Assembly (NCBI GenBank): GCA_000168995.1
Contig: AAUX01000001.1
Coordinates: 1 to 64,000, forward strand
Direction of reading: 5' to 3'
Source: Methylophilales bacterium HTCC2181
Lineage (GTDB): Bacteria > Pseudomonadota > Gammaproteobacteria > Burkholderiales > Methylophilaceae
Length of the DNA: 64,000 nt
Made by a program: the position numbers and the translations under genes. The stretch's first letter is position 1. Every line of letters starts with the position of its first letter. The notes beneath the pieces are model-generated. The model was not told the origin of the DNA. It worked only from the letters and a program-made list of their open reading frames with translations, and searched no databases. Shown here in pieces: positions 32,192-41,749 of this stretch.

Positions 32192-33295
32192 TTACAGTTC
32201 GCCATAAGAATGAAGGCCAGATAAGAACAAATTAACTCCCAAAAAACAAAAGGTAGTTATTAATAGTCCACCGATTGACCACCAAGCCAGAATATTTCCT
32301 CGCAACCCTTTTATTAATCTTAAATGAAGCCAGGCAGCATAATTTAACCAAACAATTAAGGCCCAAGTTTCTTTTGGATCCCATGACCAGTAACCCCCCC
32401 AGGCTTCAGCCGCCCAAACAGCTCCGAGAATGGTTGCGATTGTGAAAAATATAAAGCCAATAGCTATCAGTCTGTAAGTCATCTCATCCAAAATTTCCTT
32501 GGGAGGGAGATATCGGTTCCAAAAGCCATTGCCCGTTAGGAGGTATGCTACAGAAACCATTGCAGCAACAGCAAAGGCTCCGTAACCAATAAAATTAGCT
32601 GGGACATGAATTTTCATCCAGTAAGACTGCAGGGCCGGAACTAGCGGCTGTATAACGTCTGCATTTTTAGCTAAGGTGTACCATAAAAGAAACCCAACCG
32701 CAGCGTTAATAACGATCAATACAAATGGTCCCAGTTTTTTTGTCTGTAGCTTTTCTTCGTAAAATAAGTAAATTAACGAAGCTATTAAACAGAATAAAAC
32801 GAACACCTCATAAAGGTTGCTCACCGGTATATGGCCAACATCTAAATCTACTAGATAAGACTCAAACCATCTAATTAGTAATCCTGCCGTAGCAAATATA
32901 GACGCTGCCCACACCATAAAAGTTGCAAGGCTTCCATAAAATTCTTGCTTTACAAACAAATAAAACCAATAAATTAATAATGCTAGAGGGAAAAGCGCAG
33001 TCATCCACATAATGGCAGACTGACTAGACAATATGTATTTAAGGAAGAAGTTGCTTTCCGATTGCCCCAGGTCGCCTTGGTATAAAAATATACTCAAAAA
33101 AGCCAATGTGAATGATGCGATAAAAAAATATTTAAACCTATTCCATTGGATTCCCATATACGAAAATCCTGCGACTGAGCCCACTAAAATAGCAACTTCA
33201 TATTGATCCATGTAGCTATAAAAATTTGTTAGTGCGTACAGGCCTACTAACGTTAGCAATAAAGCAAAGCCATAGTCATACATTTCTTTCTTCAT
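32192..33295 (-). CDS. ccsA: Cytochrome c biogenesis protein CcsA/ResC
   Basis: The heme-handling half of the System II cytochrome c synthetase; 367 residues and about eight membrane helices. The WWD heme-binding signature WGGYWSWDPKETWAL is intact, followed by a conserved membrane His region (LHLRLI). It lies nine bases after resB. Its targets in this window are cytochromes c1 and c4. Confidence 0.95.
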   Translation of the reverse strand: MKKEMYDYGFALLLTLVGLYALTNFYSYMDQYEVAILVGSVAGFSYMGIQWNRFKYFFIASFTLAFLSIFLYQGDLGQSESNFFLKYILSSQSAIMWMTALFPLALLIYWFYLFVKQEFYGSLATFMVWAASIFATAGLLIRWFESYLVDLDVGHIPVSNLYEVFVLFCLIASLIYLFYEEKLQTKKLGPFVLIVINAAVGFLLWYTLAKNADVIQPLVPALQSYWMKIHVPANFIGYGAFAVAAMVSVAYLLTGNGFWNRYLPPKEILDEMTYRLIAIGFIFFTIATILGAVWAAEAWGGYWSWDPKETWALIVWLNYAAWLHLRLIKGLRGNILAWWSIGGLLITTFCFLGVNLFLSGLHSYGEL

Positions 33296-33304
33296 AAGTG
33301 CCCC

Positions 33305-35227
33305 TTAGTTTAAATAAAACTTTTTTATTTTAGCTTTTGTATCAAGAACAAATTTTTCAAACTCTAGATGTTCTCGATTACTAGCAAATGCCAAAGTTAC
33401 TTTTTTGGATCCTTTTTTTCTCACAATCCACAGCCTAGCTTCTTGAATATAAATCATGCAAAATATACCCAGCACTAACATAATAGACCCTAAATAGACC
33501 CAAAATTGCCCTGGTGATTTGGTTAGCTGCAGTCCACTAGCCTGGATGTGTTCAAAATCTTTTAATTCTATCCAAAAATTACTTCCGTAAAAGAAACTGT
33601 CGCTATAACCGTTTAAAGCATCCTGGGTAAAGACTGAAACGTCATCAAAATTAAAAAGACTGCTTGTGGAATTGTTATTTTGAAAGTCTACAATTAACCT
33701 ATCAGCAATAAGATGAATAATTTTTAGATAGGTTCCAGCTACTTGCTCTTGCTTTTCATCTGGAACATTTTCATCTATGTTCAGAGCAATATTGTTATAC
33801 CCGCCAGAAACAAAATTATCAAAAATAGCCTGAAAGTTATTTGCTAAATTTCGGGATACTTCTTTTATCTCAGAACTATTTCTAGCAATTTCAACAGTCG
33901 CCTTAGTTACTTTTTTTCTATCACGAATAAGATTCTTAAAGACCATAAAACCCTCTAAAGATCGTTCTGCATCAGCGGGGATCCGCAAATATCTGTAGTC
34001 TTCTTGTGGAGTGTTTCTCATTCCGCTCATAAAGAAATACCTACCATCTATAACCATAGGGTGCTGGTAGGTTTCGTACTCTCGGGCTTGGCCTGTTACG
34101 TCTCTTATCTTATGTCGAAAATTAGGTCCCACATTAGTGGGTTTCTTACTTTCTTCAAGGCCAATATCTAAAATATTAAATAATCTGAAATCTTCAAACT
34201 CGAAATTTAATTTTTGATCGTCAACTATCAATATATTGTGTTTAAACACTGCAGCTTTCATCGCCAGTGGTTTTTCCGCCGAATATAAATCGATTAGATT
34301 AAGATTCAGTTTTGAGCCGCCATCTTGAAAATCTGACTGATAGATGGTTACTCCGTTCACGGTCAATGGCTTATTTACACTAATTTTTTTATTTAAAACC
34401 TTACCATTTTTTTTATTTTTGACTATTAAGTCACTTTCAAAAGACTTTGGTTGCCCGGAAGCGTAGTGCTCGATTTTAAAATCTTTCAATGCTACTGAGA
34501 AGGGCAGATCTTGTATCAAATAACCATCTTTCACAGGAATAACTCCAACATCCTGACTTTCTCCTTCAACTAAAAGCATATTGGCTCTATATGAGAAATT
34601 CGATGTTTCTAGCCAACTTTTTTTTGCAATCTCAGATATGGGCTTATCGACCATCTCAATCTTCTTAATACCAACAGCCTCTTTAAATTTAAACACAAGA
34701 TTTCCATCCATCAGCCCTCCTACGCTAATAATAATGATTGCCATGTGGGTAAATATATAACCGAGCTTTTGAAAATCACCTTTTTTAGCAACAATCAAAT
34801 CATCTTCGCCATTAATTTTTTTTTCTCTGACCTTAAATTGCATATCCTTAAGTAAGCTTACTAAATCTGATTTTTTGAAATTCTTGATAGATATTTCTGA
34901 TACGTACTTATTTCTTTTTAATGATTCTTCGCGAATATTTTCTTGGAATCGCCGAATGTCTTTAATCACTTGGGGGGTGTTCCTGGAAACACAAAGGCTA
35001 GTTGAGGCAACCAAAAAGAATAAGATAAGTAAAAACCAAGTTGCTTGGTAAACATTATAAAGACTTAACATCTCAAACAATTCAAACCAAAATTGCCCGA
35101 AATTTATTATGTATGACTCATAAGGTTGGTTTTGCTGCAAGACAGTGCCAATAATTGAGGCTAAACCAACTACTGAGAGCATAGAAATAGCAAATCTCAT
35201 TGAGCTCATCAACTGAGAAAAAGACAT
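33305..35227 (-). CDS. resB: Cytochrome c biogenesis protein ResB/Ccs1
   Basis: Partner of CcsA that binds apocytochrome. The four-helix membrane frame starts at [20 protein letters not shown], a large periplasmic domain fills the middle and a last helix lies near residue 590. I choose ATG 35225-35227 (640 residues, MSFSQLMSS). A TTG at 35249-35251 would add eight residues, but neither start has a clear Shine-Dalgarno, so the start is uncertain. Confidence 0.93.
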   Translation of the reverse strand: MSFSQLMSSMRFAISMLSVVGLASIIGTVLQQNQPYESYIINFGQFWFELFEMLSLYNVYQATWFLLILFFLVASTSLCVSRNTPQVIKDIRRFQENIREESLKRNKYVSEISIKNFKKSDLVSLLKDMQFKVREKKINGEDDLIVAKKGDFQKLGYIFTHMAIIIISVGGLMDGNLVFKFKEAVGIKKIEMVDKPISEIAKKSWLETSNFSYRANMLLVEGESQDVGVIPVKDGYLIQDLPFSVALKDFKIEHYASGQPKSFESDLIVKNKKNGKVLNKKISVNKPLTVNGVTIYQSDFQDGGSKLNLNLIDLYSAEKPLAMKAAVFKHNILIVDDQKLNFEFEDFRLFNILDIGLEESKKPTNVGPNFRHKIRDVTGQAREYETYQHPMVIDGRYFFMSGMRNTPQEDYRYLRIPADAERSLEGFMVFKNLIRDRKKVTKATVEIARNSSEIKEVSRNLANNFQAIFDNFVSGGYNNIALNIDENVPDEKQEQVAGTYLKIIHLIADRLIVDFQNNNSTSSLFNFDDVSVFTQDALNGYSDSFFYGSNFWIELKDFEHIQASGLQLTKSPGQFWVYLGSIMLVLGIFCMIYIQEARLWIVRKKGSKKVTLAFASNREHLEFEKFVLDTKAKIKKFYLN

Positions 35228-35322
35228 GATTTTTTTTCGTGAGTTATTCAAATGCAGAATTGCTCTAAAATTTAAGTAAGTAGGACTTAATTAAAAAAGT
35301 GAAGTTGCATTTAGTTGAATAA

Positions 35323-35943
35323 TTACCTTAATCCTTGAATGTAATCTGCAACAGCCTGCATTTCCTCTTCTGTTAATTTTTTAGCTATTGATCTCATCAT
35401 CATTCCAGAGTCATTGGCACGCCTGTCTATCCGAAAAAGATTTAATTGTGACACAGTGTACTCAGAGTGCTGCGCATTAAGTCTTGGATATGAATCAGGA
35501 ATACCATGTCCGGAAGGTCCATGGCAGCTTGCACAAGCTGGGACTCCCCTACTATCTAATCCCGAGCGGAATATCTTCTCACCAAGAGAGCCAACACCAT
35601 TTTTTTTTGCTTCAGCTAATGCTAATGGTTGTGTTTCGTAAAAAAGTCCTAGGTTTCTCATATCTTGTTCGGTTAGATTTGCAACCATGCCAGCCATTAC
35701 TATATTATCCCTGACACCGCTTTTAAAATTTAGTAGCTGTTTTGTTATGTAAGCTGCATGCTGTCCCGCTAGCTTTGGGTTTGCTGGTATCAAACTATTG
35801 CCATCTGCTGCATGACAAGCAATACATAAATTGTTAATAATTTTTTTGGTTGCTTTAAAGTCCTGAGGTGTTAGTTTCTCAGCTAAAGCAACGTTCGTCG
35901 TAAAAAAAAGAACCAAGAACAGAGAATTTGTAGCTAATCGCAT
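35323..35943 (-). CDS. Di-heme cytochrome c4
   Basis: A 206-residue periplasmic protein with a signal peptide (about residues 1-21, cleavage after ALA) and two class I cytochrome c domains. The heme motifs are C40-IA-C43-H44 and C137-AS-C140-H141, and Met ligands are expected in VMAGMVANL and GMMMRSIAK. In related bacteria c4 shuttles electrons from bc1 to terminal oxidases. It lies upstream of resB-ccsA on the same strand, the usual c4-resB-ccsA order. Confidence 0.95.
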   Translation of the reverse strand: MRLATNSLFLVLFFTTNVALAEKLTPQDFKATKKIINNLCIACHAADGNSLIPANPKLAGQHAAYITKQLLNFKSGVRDNIVMAGMVANLTEQDMRNLGLFYETQPLALAEAKKNGVGSLGEKIFRSGLDSRGVPACASCHGPSGHGIPDSYPRLNAQHSEYTVSQLNLFRIDRRANDSGMMMRSIAKKLTEEEMQAVADYIQGLR

Positions 35944-36034
35944 TAAATATCACTTCCGAAATAAATTAATGAGACATTCTAACCAAATTAGGTTCAACGT
36001 GATAGCATTATTACTCATGAAATAAGGAAAAACC

Positions 36035-36679
36035 ATGCCTTTTTTGCAAAATGCAAAGTTTACAATTTCTGTAAATAATTTTAACGAGTTACCAGTCGAC
36101 GCAGGAGTTGAAATTGCTTTTGCAGGAAGATCTAATGCTGGAAAATCAAGCTCAATTAACACTTTAAGCAATCAAAATAGACTTGCATATGTCAGTAAGC
36201 AGCCTGGAAGGACGCAGCTGATTAATTATTTTTCAATTGATGAAGATAGTTCTTTGGTTGATCTTCCTGGTTACGGTTATGCCAAAGTCCCTGGTGTAAT
36301 GAAAGATCATTGGCAAAAGATACTTCCTGCTTACCTTCAGGAACGACAATCTTTAGTTGGTCTTATAATTGTTATGGATATCAGAAGACCTTTAACAGAG
36401 CTTGATATCCGCATGCTTGATTGGTTTGCTCCGCGACAGAAACCCATTCATATTCTGCTCACCAAAAGCGACAAATTATCCCGGGATAAAGCTAAACAGA
36501 CCTTACTTAAGACTCAAAAAATTGTTAAAGAAAAGTGGGCTGACTTTCACCAAACTTCCTGCTCTGTTCAATTATTTTCCAGCTTAAAGAGAATTGGTGT
36601 TGAGGATGCAGACCAAGTTATTCAGGGGTGGTTAGATTCGCATAAAAACAATGTCCCAAACGTTATGGCCCAAATTTAA
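36035..36679 (+). CDS. engB: Ribosome biogenesis GTPase EngB/YihA
   Basis: Essential GTPase for 50S assembly; 214 residues. Motifs are G1 GRSNAGKSS, G3 DLPGYGYAKVP and G4 LTKSDKLSRDKAK. AAGGAAA precedes the ATG. It is transcribed divergently from cytochrome c4. Its last 16 codons, including the stop, overlap the 3' end of trmB on the opposite strand by 48 bases. Confidence 0.97.
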   Translation: MPFLQNAKFTISVNNFNELPVDAGVEIAFAGRSNAGKSSSINTLSNQNRLAYVSKQPGRTQLINYFSIDEDSSLVDLPGYGYAKVPGVMKDHWQKILPAYLQERQSLVGLIIVMDIRRPLTELDIRMLDWFAPRQKPIHILLTKSDKLSRDKAKQTLLKTQKIVKEKWADFHQTSCSVQLFSSLKRIGVEDADQVIQGWLDSHKNNVPNVMAQI

Positions 36680-37315
36680 GCCCCTTTTTTCGTACTTGGT
36701 ATAGGGTCTGTGATCCGGCTTAATTTGAAATTCATTAGTTTTTAATACGTACTCCTTACAGACCTTGAATTCTTCTATGATCCATAGTGCATAGTCTTCC
36801 CAATCTGTCGCAATATGGAGGTAGGCATTTTTTTTTAATTTAGTTGCTACCTTTCGGAGAAATTCAGCCCGTATGAGCCGTCTTTTATTATGTCTTTTTT
36901 TATGCCACGGGTCTGGGAAAAAAATATGCACCGCATCAAGACTCTCGTCAGCAAACATATTTTCAACAACCTCAACAGCATCATGCTGAATAATTCGTAA
37001 ATTATTTAGGTTATATGCTTTTATTTTATTTATTAGATTTCCAACTCCAGGGGAATGAACTTCTATCCCAATATAATTATTTTGAGGAAATCTTTTAGCT
37101 ATTTCAGCTGTAGTGTCTCCCATACCAAAACCAATCTCAAGAATTGATCTTTTCTCTTTTGATGAAAAAAGTCTGTCCCAATTAATAAGATCATTTGAGC
37201 TTGGAATAATCAGATCATTGCCATACAGACTTATTGCCTCGGCCTGATGTTTGGTTAACCTTCCTTGACGAAGCACATAGCTTCGTATCGGTCGTATTTT
37301 TTTATTCTCTTCCAT
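36632..37315 (-). CDS. trmB: tRNA (guanine-N7)-methyltransferase
   Basis: Makes m7G46 in tRNA; 227 residues with a SAM-binding Rossmann fold (LEIGFGMGDTTAEIAK). The family signature FFPDPWHKKRHNKRR carries catalytic residues. The C-terminus GLNLGHNVWDIVF is the conserved family ending, so the 48-base overlap with engB is real and not an over-extended frame. Confidence 0.97.
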   Translation of the reverse strand: MEENKKIRPIRSYVLRQGRLTKHQAEAISLYGNDLIIPSSNDLINWDRLFSSKEKRSILEIGFGMGDTTAEIAKRFPQNNYIGIEVHSPGVGNLINKIKAYNLNNLRIIQHDAVEVVENMFADESLDAVHIFFPDPWHKKRHNKRRLIRAEFLRKVATKLKKNAYLHIATDWEDYALWIIEEFKVCKEYVLKTNEFQIKPDHRPYTKYEKRGLNLGHNVWDIVFMRI

Positions 37316-37370
37316 AGCTTATGAATGTTCCTGCATAAAATTTTAATTATCTTAATATTGCTACAATAAT

Positions 37371-37475
37371 CACTTAAGTGCTAAAAATCTGGATGGGTTC
37401 TTTATAGTAAATCCGAAGTCTGGCAACGCCATTCCCATACAATGGGAAGGAGATAACCGGCTATTATTTATTTTT
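37371..37475. other. Structured intergenic element upstream of the pteridine-reductase-like gene; function unknown
   Basis: The 265-base gap 37316-37580 has no convincing reading frame. It contains a perfect palindrome CACTTAAGTG (37371-37380). A plus-strand hairpin pairs TTCCCAT (37432-37438) with ATGGGAA (37442-37448). An outer stem pairs AGTCTGG (37417-37423) with CCGGCT (37457-37462), leaving an internal loop that holds AAGGAGATAA. A T-rich run ends at 37475. A second ATGGG at 37393-37397 could compete for CCCAT. This looks like a terminator, small RNA or riboswitch-like switch; I recognise no family. Confidence 0.45.
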
Positions 37476-37551
37476 AACCTGTCTTTTAACTGATTAAATA
37501 AGTAATTGTCTTCAATGTAATGCTTAAGAAAATTTTTTCACCAGGTTAGAT

Positions 37552-37557
37552 TATAAT
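37552..37557 (+). promoter_or_regulatory. -10 box upstream of the pteridine-reductase-like gene
   Basis: A perfect TATAAT lies 24 bases before the ATG at 37581. No good -35 is present at 16-18 bases. The predicted leader is under 20 bases with no Shine-Dalgarno, so the mRNA may be nearly leaderless. Confidence 0.45.
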
Positions 37558-37580
37558 ATCTAAAATTAAAAAAAATACTT

Positions 37581-38324
37581 ATGAATAAAATAAACCGTAT
37601 TGCTTTAGTTACAGGAAGCGCAAAAAGAATTGGGGCATCAATCGCAAGACATCTTCATAGTTTAAATATTAATATTATGATCCATCATAATAATTCAAAT
37701 GAAGAGGCAAGCCGACTAGCAATTGATCTTAATAACTTAAGAGCGAATTCAGCGGCTACAGTTCAAGCAAACTTACTTGACTCAGATGCCTGCACAAAAG
37801 TAATCTCTGAGGTTATTGCTACCTTCGGGCAATTAGATTTTCTTATCAATAATGCTTCAAGCTATTACCCAACGCCTATCACTAGCATTAATCAAGAAGA
37901 TTGGGATGATTTAATGGGGACTAATCTAAGAGCACCATTAATGCTGTCCCAAAGTGCAGTGAAATATTTAGAAAAAACACGAGGCAGTATAATTAATATC
38001 ACTGACGCACAAATTCAAAACCCTAAGGCTGACTACATAGTTTATTCTATTGCGAAATCAGGCCTAATGACTTTAACTAGATCTCTTGCAAAAGATTTAA
38101 GCCCTAATATTAGAGTCAATGCTGTTGCTCCAGGAGCTATATTATGGCCAAGCACAAATCAAGAAATTGATGAACAGTACAGAGAAGATGTTATTTCAAA
38201 GACCTTATTAAAAAAAATGGGGAGTCCTGAAGATATTTGTAGCGCAGTTGAATATTTGTTGGTTCATGCTACCTATGTTACTGGACAAACTATAACGGTC
38301 GATGGTGGAAGGGAGTATTCATGA
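37581..38324 (+). CDS. Short-chain dehydrogenase, pteridine-reductase-like
   Basis: A 247-residue SDR. The nucleotide motif TGSAKRIG has Arg where most SDRs have Gly, which is typical of pteridine and dihydromonapterin reductases and favours NADPH. NNAS, the catalytic Ser-Tyr-Lys region (Y-S-I-A-K) and a final VDGG are present. It may reduce dihydropterin or dihydrofolate. It overlaps ttcA by four bases (ATGA), so the two are coupled. The ATG lacks an obvious Shine-Dalgarno. A general 3-oxoacyl-ACP reductase is the alternative but fits less well. Confidence 0.82.
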   Translation: MNKINRIALVTGSAKRIGASIARHLHSLNINIMIHHNNSNEEASRLAIDLNNLRANSAATVQANLLDSDACTKVISEVIATFGQLDFLINNASSYYPTPITSINQEDWDDLMGTNLRAPLMLSQSAVKYLEKTRGSIINITDAQIQNPKADYIVYSIAKSGLMTLTRSLAKDLSPNIRVNAVAPGAILWPSTNQEIDEQYREDVISKTLLKKMGSPEDICSAVEYLLVHATYVTGQTITVDGGREYS

Positions 38325-39181
38325 TTAATAATAAATTACCAGTAAACGCATCGCAAAAATTTCTTAAACTTCAAACGAAATTAACTTCACTTACCGGTAA
38401 AGCCATCGCTCACTTTAATATGATTGAAGATGGGGATAAGGTGATGGTTTGCGTAAGTGGGGGTAAAGACTCTTTTACCTTACTAACAATCTTACTAGCC
38501 CTTCAAAAAAAGGCACCAATCAACTTTGAAGTTATAGCTATGAACCTTGACCAAAAACAACCAGGCTTTCCTGAAGACGTGCTCCCAAACTACTTTAAAA
38601 AGTATGGCATACCCTTTGAAATAGTTAATGCTGACACTTACTCTATAGTTAAAGAAAAAATACCAGAAGGCAAAACTACCTGCTCTCTTTGCTCAAGACT
38701 TAGAAGGGGAATCATATATAAAAAAGCAAAAGCAATTGGAGCAAATAAAATCGCTCTGGGGCATCATAAAAACGATATCGTTGAGACGTTCTTTTTAAAT
38801 ATGTTTCATGGGTCAAAACTTAAAGCTATGCCTCCTAAGCTGTTATCAGATGATAAGGACAACATTATTATTAGGCCTTTAGCATTCTGTGAAGAGAAAG
38901 ATATAATGACTTATGCTAATACCATGAATTTTCCAATCATTCCATGCAATCTTTGTGGATCCCAAGAAAACCTTGAAAGAAAAAAAATTAAAGCTATGCT
39001 ATTCGATTGGGATAAAGCTAACCCAGGAAGAGTGAATAATATTTTCGGCGCTATATCCAATATTGAGCTATCTCATCTTGCAGATAAAAATCTTTTTGAT
39101 TTTAATAATTTGAAAAAAAAGATAGTGGAAAATGATCCTAAAGTTATCCCAATCATTAACTTGATGCAGGCTATTAAATAA
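38321..39181 (+). CDS. ttcA: tRNA 2-thiocytidine(32) synthetase TtcA
   Basis: Thiolates C32 of some tRNAs using ATP and an Fe-S cluster; 286 residues. The PP-loop is SGGKDS at residues 46-51. Two cysteine pairs, [10 protein letters not shown] and CNLCGSQE, supply the conserved cluster and catalytic cysteines. It is co-transcribed with the SDR gene before it. Confidence 0.96.
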   Translation: MINNKLPVNASQKFLKLQTKLTSLTGKAIAHFNMIEDGDKVMVCVSGGKDSFTLLTILLALQKKAPINFEVIAMNLDQKQPGFPEDVLPNYFKKYGIPFEIVNADTYSIVKEKIPEGKTTCSLCSRLRRGIIYKKAKAIGANKIALGHHKNDIVETFFLNMFHGSKLKAMPPKLLSDDKDNIIIRPLAFCEEKDIMTYANTMNFPIIPCNLCGSQENLERKKIKAMLFDWDKANPGRVNNIFGAISNIELSHLADKNLFDFNNLKKKIVENDPKVIPIINLMQAIK

Positions 39182-39199
39182 ATTAAATCTTATATTGCC

Positions 39200-39228
39200 T
39201 TGAATTGTTTTACATTTCTCCTTATCAT
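39200..39228 (+). promoter_or_regulatory. Candidate sigma-70 promoter for topA
   Basis: TTGAAT (39200-39205), a 17-base spacer and TATCAT (39223-39228) lie in the 81-base ttcA-topA gap. Both boxes differ from consensus at two positions or fewer. Confidence 0.45.
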
Positions 39229-39262
39229 GCCTAGTTTTTAATCAACGTAAAATGCATTTAAT

Positions 39263-41749
39263 ATGACCAAATTATTAATCGTTGAATCACCCTCAAAAGC
39301 AAAAACTATCGGTAATTATCTCGGAAATGATTATCAGGTGCTTGCCTCTTATGGTCATATACGTAACTTACTTCCAAAGTCGGAGGGAGTAGATACTAGT
39401 AGCTTTGAGATGAGATATGAAATTGGCACGCGAAGTAAAAAATATATCGACGCCATCGCAAAAGCGGTAAAAAGCTCAGATGAAATATTACTTGCAACCG
39501 ATCCTGATAGAGAAGGTGAAGCTATTGCATGGCATATAGTTGAAGTGCTTAATGAAAGAAAGGTAGTGGGGGAAAAGAAAATAAGCCGAATTATCTTTGG
39601 CGAAATCACAAAAACAGCAATTATTGAGGCCCTTAATAATCCTCGGCAAGTAGCTCAGCCACTAGTTCATGCTCAGCAAGCTAGGCAAGCTCTAGATTAC
39701 TTAATTGGATTTAATTTATCTCCCTTGTTGTGGTCAAAGATTCGTTATGGCTTGTCAGCAGGAAGAGTACAGAGCCCTGCTTTAAGATTGATTGTTGAGC
39801 GAGAGAAAGAAATAGAAGGCTTTAAAAGTCTTGAGTACTGGAGTATTCATCTTGATGCATTAAAAGGTAACTCAAAAATACCCTCAAAACTTTCTATTTT
39901 AAATAATAATAAGGTTGAGCAGTTTACAATCACCTCCGCCGAACAAGAAAAGAAAATTGTAGGGGAGTTATTACTCAAAAGTTCAGGTAAAGTTCGTGTG
40001 TCAAGAGTTGATAAAAAACAACGGACAAGAAACCCAACCGCACCATTTACGACCTCAACACTTCAACAAGAGGCAGTTCGTAAGCTTGGTTTTACAACCA
40101 AAGGAACAATGATGACTGCACAACAATTATATGAAGGTATAAGTATTAATGAGGGTACTGTGGGTTTAATCACTTACATGCGAACTGACTCAATGAGCTT
40201 ATCTGGTGAGGCGACTTCACAAATTAGAAAATATCTAGAAAGTAATTACACAAAAGATTATTTTCCACAAAAAGCAATAGGGTATAAGACTAAAGCTAAA
40301 AATGCACAGGAGGCTCACGAAGCTATACGCCCTACAAACATTGAAAGAACTCCACAAAGTTTAAGGCCCTACCTTACCGACCAACAATTTAAGCTCTATG
40401 AAATAATCTGGAAAAGAACCTTGGCATGCCAAATGTCTCCAGCTATTTTCGATGCAGTCAGCATTGATTTAGAGGTTGGCCAAGGGGAGAGTGTCTTTAG
40501 GGCAAGCGGGCAGACACTAAAGTTTCCTGGATTTATGTCGGTTTACCTTGAAGACGAAGATGATCAAAAAAAAGACAGTATAGATGATCAAAAGATTCCT
40601 GACCTAGAAGTTGGAGAATTTTTAATGGTTGATAAAATTTCAGGAGTGCAACATTTTACTGAGCCGCCTCCAAGATTTACAGAGGCCAGCCTAGTCAAAA
40701 CACTTGAAGAGCATGGTATTGGTAGGCCCTCTACTTACTCAAGTATTATTAGCACCCTTCAGGACAGAGAATATGCTTTATTAGAGAAGAAAAGGTTTAC
40801 CCCAACTGATGTTGGGGTAGTAGTGAACAATTTTCTTACTGAACACTTTACCAATTATGTTGACTATGACTTTACCGCCAACCTTGAAAGTGAGCTTGAT
40901 GATATTGCAGCCGATAAAAAAAATTGGCTTGAAGTTATTCGTATATTTTGGGATCAATTCATCAAACAAGTGAAAGAAAAAGGTGATCTGGATAGGGCAA
41001 AAATTACGCAAAAGGACATAGGGGAAGACTGTCCTAAGTGCAACAAACCCCTTCTATCAAAACTGGGTAAACGAGGAAATTTTGTTGCATGCTCAGGATA
41101 TCCTGACTGTGATTTTACAAGAAGCTCAAATGGCGACTTACCTCAAGAACCAAAAATTGTGGGTGAAGACGAGCTAACAAAAAAATCAATTTACCTGCTT
41201 ATAGGGCCTTATGGACCGTACCTTCAGCTAGGTATACCTGAAGATGGTGATAAAGTTAAGCCAAAAAGAACAACAATACCCCCCGAGATTGCTCTGGCAG
41301 ATCTAGATGAAACTGTAGCAAAAAAATTAATATCTCTCCCAAGAGAACTAGGAGAGCATCCAGAAACCGGTAAATTAATCCTAGCTAATATTGGTCGATT
41401 TGGCCCTTATGTCAATCATAACGGTAAATTTAAATCTATTCCAAAGACAGAGAATGTATTTGATATTTCTTTTGAGACAGCTGTAGATCTATTAAAACCT
41501 CTCAAGATAATAGGTGTCGATCCTGAATCACAAAACCCTGTTGAGGTATACAAAAGTAGATTTGGTTTTTATATTCAGTTAAAAGCTACTAAGGTTAATA
41601 TATCTAAAGATACAGATCTTGATAATATCTCACTGGATAAAGCCTTAAAAATGCTATCGAAAAAATTTGAAGAAGAGGCTAAGAAAAAAGAAGCTTTGAA
41701 GAAGGTTAAGAAGGTTAAGAAGGTTAAAAAGGTTAAGAAGGCTGTTTAG
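39263..41749 (+). CDS. topA: DNA topoisomerase I
   Basis: Type IA topoisomerase that relaxes negative supercoils; 828 residues. The Toprim domain starts LLIVESPSKAKTIGNYLG with the acidic site ATDPDREGEAIAW. The catalytic Tyr is Y305 in GLITYMRTDS. One four-cysteine zinc finger (CPKC to CSGYPDC) is followed by further small repeated domains with GPYGPYLQLG and GRFGPYVNHNG. It ends in a lysine-valine repeat tail that overlaps pbpG by 17 bases. Confidence 0.97.
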   Translation: MTKLLIVESPSKAKTIGNYLGNDYQVLASYGHIRNLLPKSEGVDTSSFEMRYEIGTRSKKYIDAIAKAVKSSDEILLATDPDREGEAIAWHIVEVLNERKVVGEKKISRIIFGEITKTAIIEALNNPRQVAQPLVHAQQARQALDYLIGFNLSPLLWSKIRYGLSAGRVQSPALRLIVEREKEIEGFKSLEYWSIHLDALKGNSKIPSKLSILNNNKVEQFTITSAEQEKKIVGELLLKSSGKVRVSRVDKKQRTRNPTAPFTTSTLQQEAVRKLGFTTKGTMMTAQQLYEGISINEGTVGLITYMRTDSMSLSGEATSQIRKYLESNYTKDYFPQKAIGYKTKAKNAQEAHEAIRPTNIERTPQSLRPYLTDQQFKLYEIIWKRTLACQMSPAIFDAVSIDLEVGQGESVFRASGQTLKFPGFMSVYLEDEDDQKKDSIDDQKIPDLEVGEFLMVDKISGVQHFTEPPPRFTEASLVKTLEEHGIGRPSTYSSIISTLQDREYALLEKKRFTPTDVGVVVNNFLTEHFTNYVDYDFTANLESELDDIAADKKNWLEVIRIFWDQFIKQVKEKGDLDRAKITQKDIGEDCPKCNKPLLSKLGKRGNFVACSGYPDCDFTRSSNGDLPQEPKIVGEDELTKKSIYLLIGPYGPYLQLGIPEDGDKVKPKRTTIPPEIALADLDETVAKKLISLPRELGEHPETGKLILANIGRFGPYVNHNGKFKSIPKTENVFDISFETAVDLLKPLKIIGVDPESQNPVEVYKSRFGFYIQLKATKVNISKDTDLDNISLDKALKMLSKKFEEEAKKKEALKKVKKVKKVKKVKKAV
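41700..41743 (+). repeat. 9-base tandem repeat in the topA 3' end
   Basis: About four and a half copies of GAAGGTTAA encode repeated Lys-Lys-Val in the TopA tail. On the other strand each unit carries a TAA in the pbpG frame, and the pbpG stop at 41733-41735 lies in the fourth unit. Loss or gain of whole units would keep both frames intact. Confidence 0.9.

Noticed and set aside
37381-37480. FMN, TPP or cobalamin riboswitch in the trmB-SDR gap
   Set aside because: A short TCTGGATGG stretch recalls parts of FMN/TPP elements, but the other conserved boxes of those families are absent.
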